From contig JABDNT010000018.1 in assembly GCA_013043685.1 (NCBI GenBank), positions 42,618 to 106,617 on the forward strand: a stretch of DNA of 64,000 nt. Direction: 5' to 3'. A program made the translations under genes and the position numbers. Each line of letters begins with the position of its first letter. The stretch's first letter is position 1. This document shows positions 56,265 through 64,000 of this stretch, piece by piece. A model generated the notes under the pieces. The model worked only from the letters and a program-made list of their open reading frames with translations, ran no database searches and was not told where the DNA came from. Source of the stretch: Flavobacteriaceae bacterium. Its GTDB lineage: Bacteria; Bacteroidota; Bacteroidia; Flavobacteriales; Flavobacteriaceae.

Positions 56265-59200
56265 TCAAGGTAAATCTGTTTCAGAGGTGTCCTCCGAAAT
56301 GCCGTTGGTTTGAAGCCCGGACGAATCTTCAGTTGCCGGTTTCTTATCAGGATCGATGCCTTCATTTTCAGCGTAGAAATGACGGAATAATTTCAGGTAA
56401 TCATTAAACTCTGTCGCTTCCTGTTTTCCAAATTCCTCGGTATCGTATACAATTGCGATATCAACAATGCTTCGATAGCGCTCCATGTTACTGATGATCT
56501 CATCGGCCAGGCTGTATTGTCGTTTTATCTTCATGCCGCTGTAGAACAGCAGGTTCTCCTGGTATTTCTGCGATACTTCCTCGTAAATTGCCCTGGCCTT
56601 TTCGGGTTTCTCCAGTTCATAATAACCCAGGATGAACGGTTCGAGCAGGGAATAATACTCGAAATACTTCACGGGCATTTTTTCCATCCCCAGGTCGAGC
56701 ACATTCTCTGCTTTTTCTGTCTTCCCTTCGTTGATCAGGGCTTCTGCCAGTCGTGCAAGATTGCTTCGGTAGGAAATTCCGTTTCGTCGAGTTTCGGTAT
56801 CATGGTAAATATCGGGGCTACCACTATTGCCCCAGTCCCATTTCATAACGATATCGTACATCTTGTCTGTATCAATACGCCCCATATCGAATGGATTTCT
56901 TCGATCTATGGGCGTTCTGATCGGCACCAGCTTGTACACGATTCCGTCAAGCTGCAGGTAGTCTTTCATCCACAAATAATCATCATCACCAAAGCTACCA
57001 CCACTGAAATAAATAGGTCGTTCCCAATTATTATTGGCAATAATATCCAGCATCATCATTCTGTTCTTGTATAGAATGTCACCTTTAAGTTCAATATCAA
57101 TATAAGGTACGATAAGGTCTGCATCCTCCTGGGGAACAATGCCATTTCGTAAAACAGTTTCTTTATCCACGGGGACCCTGATGATTTTAGAAGGGAATGA
57201 ATTGGCTATCTGGCCACTTTCCAGGGCGATCGTAGTCGCTTCACTATCGTTCGCTACCCAATTCATCCATCGCTTAATATCCAGCGTGTCCTGGGATGTT
57301 TCCTGGTAGAACAGGAAATCCCGCGAACCGAACTTGTAATCATCATGTGTTAATTGCGATGGGATAGGATCACTGCTCCAGGCCTTTTTCTTCATATCAT
57401 CTATATACCAATCTGTCTGGAACAGGCTTGTATTTACTATTCTCACATCCTGTCTGTAGCCTTCTATATTCTGTGCATACCAAAGAGCGAAAGTGTCGTT
57501 GTCACCAATGGTGAATAGTATGGCATTCTCATCACAGGAATCCAGGTACATTTTACCCATGGATTGCGCCGTGTACCTGTTTGATCGGTCATGATCATCC
57601 CAATTCTGAGTAGCCAGCAGTACCGGCCCGGCAAGGGTGGTGACTGCCAGTATGATGGGCAAAGCCATTTTTGGTTTAAGGTACTCCTTTGCGATCTCGT
57701 ATAAAGCATATACACCAAAACCTATCCAAATAGCAAAGACGTAGAAAGAGCCCACCAGGGCATAATCCCGTTCTCTTGGTTCGAAAGGCCTTTCGTTCAG
57801 ATACACTTTTAAAGCGAGGCCCGTGAAAAGGAAGAAGACCAGCAAGACCCAAAATGTCCTCCGGTCGTTGAAGAAATGAAATACCAGTCCGATAATTCCC
57901 AGCAGTAGCGGCAGGAAATAATACGTGTTTCTGGCCTTATTGTTCTTCATATCCGTAGTAAGGTTATCCTGGCTCCCGATAAATAGCTCGTCTATAAATT
58001 TAATTCCGCTTATCCAGTTGCCGTTCAGGTCGTCCTCATTTCCCTGAACATCATTTTGGCGTCCTGCAAAATTCCAAAGAAAATAGCGCCAGTACATATA
58101 ACCAAACTGGTAAGAGAACATGAACTTCATATTATCTATAAAAGAAGGCTTCTCTATATCGAGGTAGGCACTGAAATTAGTGAGGAATGTATTGTAATCT
58201 TCAGCATCCACGAGACCCTCTTTATATGCTTCTTTAAATTTATTCACCTCTTCTATAAGGCGAGCTTCCCCTCTGTATTGCCGTTTGACGGAAAAGTCGA
58301 GGCCATCGATATAGCTGATATAATTCTCGGTATGCTCTATGCTCCACATACGCGGAAGAAATGCTTTATGAGCATCGTCCGTGTTTTGTCCGGCATTCTC
58401 ATATCTGTTCACTATCACATATTTTCCCGCCTTTTCATCTTTCTCGTATTTGGGTTTATCGTCCTTATAGGGATTATCCGGATCCAGCCCTGCATAGGTT
58501 TCCGTAAACTGTGGGCCATAGAATAAATGGGTTTCAGGGTACTGTTCCCGGTTGTAGTAGGCGAGTAGTTCTCTTGCGTTGTTCGGATTGTTTTCATTGA
58601 TCACGACCCCTGCATTAGCCCGAATGGGAAGCATGAGCCAGCTTGAAAATCCAATGAAAATGAATAGTATACACAGCAGCAGGGTGTTTAAGCGTACAAA
58701 TCCTTTTTTTCTGCTTTGACGAAGTCCGTAATAGAATAAACCAATAAAAAGTAATCCGGCAATAATGGTCCCCGAGTTGAATGGCAATCCGATATCATTA
58801 ACAAAGAACAATTCAGAAGCACTAAAGAACTTTAGGGTCATTGGTAATAGCAACTTGAAGATAAACAGCAAAATAGCCACCATTACGATATTGGCGACAA
58901 TAAAATTCTTAGCCGTGATATTTTTGTAATTCTTAAAATAGTATAAGAATCCAATGGCTGGTATAGTGAGGAGCCCCATAAAGTGAACCCCGAAAGATAA
59001 GCCAATAATAAAGGCTATGAGTACTACCCATCGATCGCCCCGAGGGGTATTCATTTCCCGTTCCCAACGCAGTCCTGCATAGAACAGGATGGACATGATA
59101 CAAGCGGCAGAAGCATATACTTCGGCTTCAACAGCATTAAACCAAAAGCTATCGGTAAACGCAAAGGCCAGTGAACCAACTGCTGCGCTACCAAGGATTG

Positions 59201-59558
59201 CCATGGCGCTGTTCTTATTGATTTCCTGTTGTTTTGACACCACATTAGTGAGAAGGATCGTGAGTGACCAGAACATAAAGAGGATTGTAAATGCACTCAC
59301 AAAGACGGACATCAGGTTGATGGTAAGCGCGATACTACTGGCATCCATAGCAAAAATCGAAAAGAATGCGCCCAGGATCTGATAAAGTGGAGCTCCCGGG
59401 GGGTGTCCCACTTCCAGGTTACTCGCGGTAGTGATATACTCACCGGCATCCCAAAAACTGGCAGTAGGTTCTACGGTGAGCCAATAGGTAAGCAACGCAA
59501 TGGCGAACACGCTCCATCCTAAAATTCTATTCCATTTAACGAAGTTGAAATCGGACAT
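56265..59558 (-). CDS. DUF2723 membrane glycosyltransferase-like protein (TMEM260/GT117 type)
   Basis: 1097 aa. About 11-12 membrane helices occupy the N-terminal half (to about 630), beginning with WFDAGEY-like SFWDAGEYITTASNLEVGHPP, the likely catalytic Asp loop. A large extracytoplasmic C-terminal domain with TPR-like helices follows (RLAEALINEGKTEKAENVLDLG). DUF2723 proteins are related to protein O-mannosyltransferases. In Bacteroidota they are usually single copies of unknown acceptor. The acidic tail is short. It is upstream of, and likely cotranscribed with, the deacetylase. Confidence 0.9.
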   Translation of the reverse strand: MSDFNFVKWNRILGWSVFAIALLTYWLTVEPTASFWDAGEYITTASNLEVGHPPGAPLYQILGAFFSIFAMDASSIALTINLMSVFVSAFTILFMFWSLTILLTNVVSKQQEINKNSAMAILGSAAVGSLAFAFTDSFWFNAVEAEVYASAACIMSILFYAGLRWEREMNTPRGDRWVVLIAFIIGLSFGVHFMGLLTIPAIGFLYYFKNYKNITAKNFIVANIVMVAILLFIFKLLLPMTLKFFSASELFFVNDIGLPFNSGTIIAGLLFIGLFYYGLRQSRKKGFVRLNTLLLCILFIFIGFSSWLMLPIRANAGVVINENNPNNARELLAYYNREQYPETHLFYGPQFTETYAGLDPDNPYKDDKPKYEKDEKAGKYVIVNRYENAGQNTDDAHKAFLPRMWSIEHTENYISYIDGLDFSVKRQYRGEARLIEEVNKFKEAYKEGLVDAEDYNTFLTNFSAYLDIEKPSFIDNMKFMFSYQFGYMYWRYFLWNFAGRQNDVQGNEDDLNGNWISGIKFIDELFIGSQDNLTTDMKNNKARNTYYFLPLLLGIIGLVFHFFNDRRTFWVLLVFFLFTGLALKVYLNERPFEPRERDYALVGSFYVFAIWIGFGVYALYEIAKEYLKPKMALPIILAVTTLAGPVLLATQNWDDHDRSNRYTAQSMGKMYLDSCDENAILFTIGDNDTFALWYAQNIEGYRQDVRIVNTSLFQTDWYIDDMKKKAWSSDPIPSQLTHDDYKFGSRDFLFYQETSQDTLDIKRWMNWVANDSEATTIALESGQIANSFPSKIIRVPVDKETVLRNGIVPQEDADLIVPYIDIELKGDILYKNRMMMLDIIANNNWERPIYFSGGSFGDDDYLWMKDYLQLDGIVYKLVPIRTPIDRRNPFDMGRIDTDKMYDIVMKWDWGNSGSPDIYHDTETRRNGISYRSNLARLAEALINEGKTEKAENVLDLGMEKMPVKYFEYYSLLEPFILGYYELEKPEKARAIYEEVSQKYQENLLFYSGMKIKRQYSLADEIISNMERYRSIVDIAIVYDTEEFGKQEATEFNDYLKLFRHFYAENEGIDPDKKPATEDSSGLQTNGISEDTSETDLP

Positions 59559-59784
59559 ATAAATTACGGGTTATTGGTCGAGGCGAATTTACTAATAATA
59601 TGGCTAAGCAAACTCCTAAAAAAATACTAACGTGCCTATTAGGGGCATTATTTTAAGAAAAAGGGGGGTGGAAATTGGTTCTAGACCTTTGTCACATTTT
59701 AGATAAGGGGTTTTAGTACAGGATTGGCCTGTTACTGCAGTACTTATCTTTAGTGTGCTCTCTGTTATTTTTGCCAATATTTGT

Positions 59785-59814
59785 TTGTACGAACCAAAGT
59801 TTATATTAAATTTG
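59785..59814 (+). promoter_or_regulatory. Sigma-A promoter of tRNA-Gln (TTG-N19-TAAATTTG)
   Basis: TTG at 59785-59787 and TAAATTTG at 59807-59814 match the consensus exactly with 19-bp spacing. The tRNA begins 17 bp after the box. Confidence 0.85.
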
Positions 59815-59831
59815 CGCACTCATTATGGTAT

Positions 59832-59904
59832 TGGCCCATGGTGTAACTGGCAACACGTCTGGTTTTGGTCCAGAAGAGTCTAGGTTCGAGCCCTAGTGGG
59901 CCAA
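59832..59904 (+). tRNA. tRNA-Gln (anticodon TTG)
   Basis: 73 nt. Acceptor arms TGGCCCA and TGGGCCA pair fully, with A as discriminator. The anticodon stem TCTGG/CCAGA holds the loop TTTTGGT, with TTG at 59865-59867. The T-arm is CTAGGTTCGAGCCCTAG. CCA is not encoded. Confidence 0.97.
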
Positions 59905-59907
59905 CAA

Positions 59908-59945
59908 AACAAAACCCCCGGAACAATTGTTCCGGGGGTTTTGTT
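59908..59945 (+). terminator. Terminator of tRNA-Gln
   Basis: A perfect 38-bp palindrome (AACAAAACCCCCGGAACAA and its complement) ending in GGTTTTGTT, 4 bp after the tRNA. It is symmetric, so it can work in both directions. Confidence 0.92.
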
Positions 59946-60026
59946 CTGGGTTAAAAGTGAGAAGTGAATGGTGAATAGGACATTAAGCTATTGAAATAGT
60001 ACTCTAATCTTAAAGAATCTCCAAAG

Positions 60027-60108
60027 CTGCCCACTGTGGCGGGTGATCCCTTCCTGAAAATTTGGAACTTTATAATCAATAAATTTTCAGGGAGGGGTCG
60101 TTCCGCAG
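60027..60108 (+). ncRNA. Candidate structured RNA or RNA-like palindrome
   Basis: Bases 60041-60063 pair with 60081-60103 in an uninterrupted 23-bp stem that includes five G-U pairs when read as plus-strand RNA (C-A mismatches on the other strand), with a 17-nt loop. CTGC (60027-60030) pairs with GCAG (60105-60108), and the bulge between can form a 3-bp hairpin. The rest of the 59946-60307 gap shows no credible gene. Promoter and family are unknown. Confidence 0.45.
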
Positions 60109-60307
60109 ATAACATTGAAGCGTGCACTCCCATTTATTATATTATCCGTATCGATTGTTGCGGGACTTTTCCTTTAGTGTGATTCGTAAGTTGTGAAAGG
60201 TGAAACGGAACATCAACTATCGCAATTCACGATTCAATTCTATAGTTCAGTGTTTATTGTCGTTTCCCTGTTCGAAGGTGTTCTTAAATAATCGTTTCTA
60301 TTATGGA

Positions 60308-60808
60308 TTAACGCTCATGCGCCTGGATAAAAGTCTCAATATCTCTATCAAAATGGTAATAACCAGACTTATCGTCTCCAATGATATTCAGCTTATCCAG
60401 TAAGGTTCGCGCAGTGGCTTCTTCTTCCAACTGCTCCGTTACATACCACTGCATGAAATTATTGGTGTTATAGTCCTTCTCCTGCAGACAGGCACCTATA
60501 ATTGTATTTATCTGCTCGGTCACGAAGACCTCGCTTTCCAGAAATTTCTGAAACAACGCGCCCAGTGAGTCAAAAGAATCCTTGGGTTGCTCAAGTGAAG
60601 GAATAATCACTTTTCCGCCTCGTTCGTTAACGAACTTCACCAATTTCAGCATATGCTCCCGTTCTTCTTCGGATTGGGTATAAAAGAAATTCGCAACCCC
60701 TCCATAGCCTTCCGCATCCGCCCAGGAGGCCATAGCCAAATATTGCATCGAAGCCATTGCTTCGTATTTAATCTGATCGTTAAGTAGATTTTCTATTGAA
60801 GTGTGCAT
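60308..60808 (-). CDS. ftnA: Ferritin
   Basis: 166 aa from the ATG at 60808 (MHTSIENLLNDQIKYEAMASMQYLAMASWAD); the ORF-track start is a TTG two codons earlier. It is a non-haem bacterial ferritin forming a 24-subunit iron store. Ferroxidase residues are visible in NDQIKYEAMASMQYL, QSEEEREHMLKLVKFVNERGG and EQLEEEATARTLLDKL. It is a single-gene unit. The leader is AT-rich, and I see no clear metal-regulator site. Confidence 0.94.
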   Translation of the reverse strand: MHTSIENLLNDQIKYEAMASMQYLAMASWADAEGYGGVANFFYTQSEEEREHMLKLVKFVNERGGKVIIPSLEQPKDSFDSLGALFQKFLESEVFVTEQINTIIGACLQEKDYNTNNFMQWYVTEQLEEEATARTLLDKLNIIGDDKSGYYHFDRDIETFIQAHER

Positions 60809-60947
60809 TTTCAAATAGCTTTAAGCCACCGTATGTGGTGGTGTTATTAATGAACAAAGTTACCAACTAAATCATCTAATTCATTGCTATTTCCAGTAAT
60901 TTTATTTATCGTAGAATAGAAAAACGAAATGTGCTGAATAAAAAATT

Positions 60948-61130
60948 TCACGATGTCCATTTCTTAATGATATCCGTTGGTGTTTCCACCAGAATGGTGC
61001 GATCACCGCGAATGGCAATAGGTTGTTTCAGGATCTCGGGATTGTGCTGTATTATCTTGATCCAGTTTTCATCTGAAAAATCATGATACTCGAAATGAGA
61101 AGAATACGAAAGATGGTCCTGATTAACCAT
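60948..61130 (-). CDS. Short protein resembling the C-terminal part of ArsC/Spx-like proteins
   Basis: 60 aa from the ATG at 61130; an in-frame ATG at 61199 would add 23 residues that look non-coding. DENWIKIIQHNPEILKQPIAIRGDRTILVETP resembles the C-terminal half of arsenate-reductase-like proteins (the segment where a partner helix and the PI(A/V) strand lie). The N-terminal CxxC/Cys half is absent, and I found no sign of it upstream in another frame. It may be a gene remnant or a short stand-alone version. Confidence 0.5.
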   Translation of the reverse strand: MVNQDHLSYSSHFEYHDFSDENWIKIIQHNPEILKQPIAIRGDRTILVETPTDIIKKWTS

Positions 61131-61267
61131 ATCTACAATTTGCAAATAAATTATCCGAAAATAGATAAACTTAAATTGAACTTCAATTCTACAGTTCATA
61201 CTTACCGTTCGGTCCGAAATTTAGAGAAATTCTGACTTTAGTCATGGCAGATTCTTTGGTCATTCGT

Positions 61268-61275
61268 TACATTTG
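61268..61275 (+). promoter_or_regulatory. Candidate -7 box for the L,D-transpeptidase gene
   Basis: TACATTTG, a full match to TAnnTTTG, 36 bp before the ATG at 61312. No TTG is found at standard spacing. Confidence 0.5.
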
Positions 61276-61311
61276 AACGTATACGACTGTGTAATACTAA
61301 TGCCTCAAATC

Positions 61312-62232
61312 ATGAAAATTCTGTTAACCATAATCATCAGTCTTTTCGTTCTGCAGAGTTACGCGCAAGTTCATAAGCTTTCTTCGTTAAAAAAGACCGA
61401 TACCGTTGAAAAAGTGGGAACTCTGGATTCATTACCAGTTTGGGTTCACGTGGATCGCCCGGTTCCTATTAAGAAATATTTCCACTATTTAGATTCTTTA
61501 GTTAGCCGTTACGATTCCCTGGTATCATACCCTGTGACAGAACACCTTTTAGTACATGCCAATCCATGGATCATAGATTCACTTGTCAATACGGATTATT
61601 ACCGGTTGATAGAGCGGGATTCGTTTGTTTATGATCAGAAAGAAATCGTTATTTTAAAAACCGGAGATTCCATTGTAATTCCAGATGTGGAATCCGCAAA
61701 TTCAATCCTGAAGGACTTTAAAAGCACATGGATTGATGTAAATATCCCGGAATACAGGTTGCGGATATTCAGGGATTCGGTGGAAATGTACACCGTCCCG
61801 ATTCGTGTGGGACAAAACCGCAAAAAATTCCTGGCCATGGGAGGCAGGGTAACCGATCTTCGCACTAAAACCGGTATCGGTAAAATAATAAGGCACGAAC
61901 GGGATCCGGATTTTTATAACCCAACCAATGGCAGGCGATTTTATCTCACCAGGCGCGATGACGACAGCGTTACCGTGATGCCGCAGATCCCTTGGATAGA
62001 AACGGAGATCAACGGTGTGAGAAACGGGCAATTGATCCATCCCACGACCAACCCTGAGACCTTAAATAAGCCCTATTCCAACGGTTGTATAGGAACAACC
62101 GAAGGAGACGCCTGGATCATTTATTATTATGCACCGCTCAAAACGGCTATCCATATCCGGTATGAATTATCGGTTTTAGACTATAAGGGTGAGGCCATAG
62201 AACTAAAGGATATTTATGGGTTTAAAGAATAA
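61312..62232 (+). CDS. Secreted L,D-transpeptidase-like (YkuD) protein
   Basis: 306 aa from the ATG at 61312 (MKILLTIIISLFVLQSYAQ signal peptide). The N-terminal 120 residues are not recognised. The YkuD domain spans about 145-285 (VNIPEYRLRIFRDSVEMYTVPIRVG, GKIIRHERDPDFYNP). The active-site block is LIHPTTNPETLNKPYSNGCIGTTEGDAW, cited here as H...SNGCIG: the catalytic Cys and an upstream His remain, but the usual SHGC(I/V)R has Asn for His and Gly for Arg. It is probably periplasmic and acts on peptidoglycan stem peptides. Confidence 0.78.
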   Translation: MKILLTIIISLFVLQSYAQVHKLSSLKKTDTVEKVGTLDSLPVWVHVDRPVPIKKYFHYLDSLVSRYDSLVSYPVTEHLLVHANPWIIDSLVNTDYYRLIERDSFVYDQKEIVILKTGDSIVIPDVESANSILKDFKSTWIDVNIPEYRLRIFRDSVEMYTVPIRVGQNRKKFLAMGGRVTDLRTKTGIGKIIRHERDPDFYNPTNGRRFYLTRRDDDSVTVMPQIPWIETEINGVRNGQLIHPTTNPETLNKPYSNGCIGTTEGDAWIIYYYAPLKTAIHIRYELSVLDYKGEAIELKDIYGFKE

Positions 62233-62352
62233 CTGCTGGACGCTTCGATATTCTTTATACCTATGCCGATTCATTAGAAATACCATGATGAATATCATAG
62301 TTCGGATTGGCGACAGAAATTACCTTTATTAGTTAAGCATTAAAATAGAGGT

Positions 62353-62739
62353 ATGGACATTTCAAATTTTCTCACGGCTTTTTGGGGATGGTATCTTATC
62401 ATTTTCTTTGTAATACTGAGCTTCAATCCTAAACGGATCAAACAGATTTTCAATGACCTAAAAGATCAGAAATTTACCATTCTGGCTGCCTTTCTGGCAA
62501 TAATAATAGGCCTGCTGAATGTTATCGCCCATAATATTTGGGAATCAGATCACCGGGTGGTCGTAACCATGCTTGGCTGGATATCTCTATTCCTTGGACT
62601 GTCACTATTCATAATCCCGAATATTGTTTCGGGGTGGCTGGATTATATAAATATGAAACTTGTTCAGGTTTTCTATGTAGCACTCTTATTTGTAGGAATC
62701 TATCTCCTGAATGTAGTGTATCAGTTAGTGCCTTACTAG
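62353..62739 (+). CDS. Four-helix membrane protein, unknown function
   Basis: 128 aa with four predicted membrane helices (FWGWYLIIFFVILSF, FTILAAFLAIIIGLLNVIAHNIW, VVTMLGWISLFLGLSLFII, VFYVALLFVGIYLLNVVY). A conserved-looking HNIWESDHR lies in the second loop. I recognise no enzymatic motif. It is a single-gene unit convergent with the next gene. Confidence 0.75.
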   Translation: MDISNFLTAFWGWYLIIFFVILSFNPKRIKQIFNDLKDQKFTILAAFLAIIIGLLNVIAHNIWESDHRVVVTMLGWISLFLGLSLFIIPNIVSGWLDYINMKLVQVFYVALLFVGIYLLNVVYQLVPY

Positions 62740-62746
62740 TGGGTAA

Positions 62747-62774
62747 TTGAATTTGAAAAAAGTAACAAATTCAA
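62747..62774. terminator. Candidate bidirectional terminator between convergent genes
   Basis: TTGAATTTG pairs with CAAATTCAA around a 10-nt A-rich loop. It lies between two convergent stops. The stem is AT-rich, and neither strand has a long T-run after it. Confidence 0.45.
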
Positions 62775-62800
62775 AATGGATTTCCATTACTTGATTTTAG

Positions 62801-63196
62801 TTATGGAATTTGGTTTCGTCGTCCCGATGTTGTTCGGTTACTTCTTCCACGGTTGCTTCGGTAATCCCTGTGATACACATCGATCCGATCTCCAAAATAA
62901 TTGTCTATTCGAATATACCTGGAACGCCTTAGGTTTACCGTATTAAATCGAGGAGGTAAAATATTCACGGTGATCCAAATTCCGTTTTCCAGATAGATGT
63001 AATTACCGAAGGTTAAATCGTAATAGATTAAATAATCGGGGAAATAAACATATCTAACAGTTTCTACCCGATTCGGATAAAACCAGGGAGGTGGTGGAGC
63101 CGACGGTCTTGATGAGAAAATTACAGGACCACAACTGCCTAGGGCAAAGAAAGCTGCAATCACCCATAATTTAAGTTTAGAATAAGTAGCTTTCAT
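62801..63196 (-). CDS. Small Arg/Tyr-rich lipoprotein, unknown function
   Basis: 131 aa. A lipobox signal (LWVIAAFFALGSC, Cys22) is followed by a Pro-rich stretch (RPSAPPPPWFYPNR), an aromatic-rich middle (YVYFPDYLIYYDLTFGNYIYLENG) and an Arg/Ser/Asn-rich tail ending SGRRNQIP. It is probably anchored to the outer membrane or periplasmic face. No family function can be assigned. A divergent -7-like box is seen at 63268. Confidence 0.7.
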   Translation of the reverse strand: MKATYSKLKLWVIAAFFALGSCGPVIFSSRPSAPPPPWFYPNRVETVRYVYFPDYLIYYDLTFGNYIYLENGIWITVNILPPRFNTVNLRRSRYIRIDNYFGDRIDVYHRDYRSNRGRSNRTTSGRRNQIP

Positions 63197-63311
63197 AACT
63201 TTTGTTTTAACCTATAAAGGAAGTAGTTACCGGGTTAATTTGCAATGATTTAGATCACTACTAAAAGTATATTTGGTGACCAAAATCATAAAAAAGACTT
63301 CTTTAACCTAA

Positions 63312-63319
63312 TACTTTTG
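63312..63319 (+). promoter_or_regulatory. Candidate -7 box for the phosphatidyltransferase gene
   Basis: TACTTTTG (TAnnTTTG) 47 bp before the ATG. A second box, TATATTTG, lies at 63268-63275. Confidence 0.45.
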
Positions 63320-63366
63320 AAAATAGATTGTGTGTTCATTATCAATTTTAAAACACTGCTGCACAG

Positions 63367-63975
63367 ATGTTAACTTTCAAGAATTACAACATAGCAGATT
63401 GGTTCTCCTTTTACAGGATAGCCGCCGCACCCGTATTACTGCTTCTTGCAATTTTCGATTTACGAGAAATATTTTCCTGGATGTTATTAATTAGTTTCTC
63501 GACCGACGCGATCGACGGGTATCTGGCAAGAACATTAAAAATTAGTAGTCCCCGTGGATCTCAGCTTGATTCAATGGGGGATCAGTTGACTTTAGTTATG
63601 GGGGTGGTGGGTTTGTTCGTTTTCGAACCGGAGTTTATGAACAACAAACTACAACTACTGCTTATAGTCTTTATACCCTATTTCTCACAAATGATTATCG
63701 CTTTTGTTAAATATGGCAAAGCGACAGCTTTTCACACATATTTCGCCAAATTATCCGCAGTAGTTCAAGGTGTATTTATTTTATGGGCCCTGTTTTTTGA
63801 ACCCGTACTATGGCTTTTCTATACAGTACTGACTGTAGGAGTTCTTGAAACCATTGAAGAAATTACCCTTATCTCCATGCATGATAATTGGACCAAAGAT
63901 GTTAAGGGAATCTATTGGGCCCTCAAAAAAAGAAGAAAGGACAAAAAAAAGGACAAAAATCGAGAATCGGAATAG
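63367..63975 (+). CDS. CDP-alcohol phosphatidyltransferase
   Basis: 202 aa, polytopic. The complete family motif D-x2-DG-x2-AR-x8-G-x3-D-x3-D is present (DAIDGYLARTLKISSPRG then SQLDSMGD). It transfers a phosphatidyl group from CDP-diacylglycerol to an alcohol in phospholipid synthesis at the inner membrane. The acceptor (glycerol-3-phosphate, serine or inositol-type) cannot be told from sequence. The C-terminal tail is highly basic (KKRRKDKKKDKNRESE). The next ORF begins 2 bp after its stop. Confidence 0.93.
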   Translation: MLTFKNYNIADWFSFYRIAAAPVLLLLAIFDLREIFSWMLLISFSTDAIDGYLARTLKISSPRGSQLDSMGDQLTLVMGVVGLFVFEPEFMNNKLQLLLIVFIPYFSQMIIAFVKYGKATAFHTYFAKLSAVVQGVFILWALFFEPVLWLFYTVLTVGVLETIEEITLISMHDNWTKDVKGIYWALKKRRKDKKKDKNRESE

Positions 63976-63977
63976 TC

Positions 63978-64000
63978 ATGCGCAGGTATTCGCTTTTTAC
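63978..64000 (+). CDS. Start of a further gene, cut by the window edge
   Basis: An ATG two bases after the phosphatidyltransferase stop opens MRRYSLF, then the window ends. Only seven codons are visible, so the call rests on the tight operon-like spacing. No product can be inferred. Confidence 0.35.

Noticed and set aside
59616-59819. 67-aa minus-strand ORF upstream of tRNA-Gln
   Set aside because: It overlaps the tRNA promoter on the other strand and has no recognisable features.
1-64000. CRISPR arrays, insertion sequences, prophage or integrase genes
   Set aside because: No array-like repeats with spacers, no transposase or integrase ORF and no obvious composition break were seen.

Overview
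The window looks like ordinary chromosomal DNA from a marine-type member of the Flavobacteriaceae (Bacteroidota). The evidence is the gene content: SucA/SucB adjacent, rplM-rpsI-rpsB-tsf, exbB with two exbD genes, DUF5916, DUF2723 and GH92 proteins, and secreted proteins starting QVGIGNT. Many genes also carry the Bacteroidota sigma-A -7 box TAnnTTTG, three times with a TTG at 19-23 bp spacing, and both tRNA genes lack an encoded CCA. Base composition and gene style look even. I see no phage, insertion sequence, integron or CRISPR array.

Layout. 1-1.4 kb: the end of an efflux unit (TolC-like protein, cut by the window edge, and its TetR regulator). 1.6-7.2 kb: polyprenyl diphosphate synthase, a small outer-membrane protein, then sucA-sucB. 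7.3-12.5 kb: a HisKA_3/NarL two-component pair, a retropepsin-like protease, tatD and ansA. 12.5-16.2 kb: tRNA-Ser(GGA), the ExbB/ExbD energising operon and a PorT-like barrel. 16.2-23.7 kb (minus strand): RND exporter, asnS, rpoN, a PAP2-like membrane protein and a DUF5686-like barrel. 23.7-29.7 kb (minus strand): rplM-rpsI-rpsB-tsf and pyrH-frr, with a serine-protease lipoprotein on the plus strand between them. 29.8-33.4 kb: DUF5916 protein and a small secreted protein. 33.5-37 kb: polA and a monohaem cytochrome lipoprotein. 37.2-41.7 kb: a compact cyanophycin locus (iaaA, cphB, cphA). 41.8-47.0 kb: a large secreted protein with a C1q-like end beside a LytTR/HisKA_2 two-component pair. 47.4-51.3 kb: aspartylglucosaminidase plus GH92 mannosidase, probably for N-glycan breakdown. 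51.4-59.6 kb: metallophosphoesterase, thioredoxin-like protein, AlgI/AlgJ-type O-acetylation pair, polysaccharide deacetylase and DUF2723 membrane protein. 59.8-64 kb: tRNA-Gln(TTG), ferritin, an L,D-transpeptidase-like protein, small membrane and lipoproteins, and a CDP-alcohol phosphatidyltransferase.

The most informative non-coding signals are these. Two pairs of direct repeats with an exact 21-bp period lie upstream of the LytTR regulator gene and of the large secreted-protein gene; I infer they are that regulator's binding sites. A 23-bp imperfect stem downstream of tRNA-Gln has departures that are all G-T on the plus strand, which points to an RNA. Two hairpins between rpsI and rpsB share one arm and exclude each other. 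A terminator-like element occurs twice, at 41.7 and 47.1 kb. The rpsB gene ends in an 18-bp tandem repeat. I did not find a clearly new multi-gene defence or mobile system. The best candidate for an undescribed unit is the LytTR/HisKA_2 plus C1q-like secreted protein locus.
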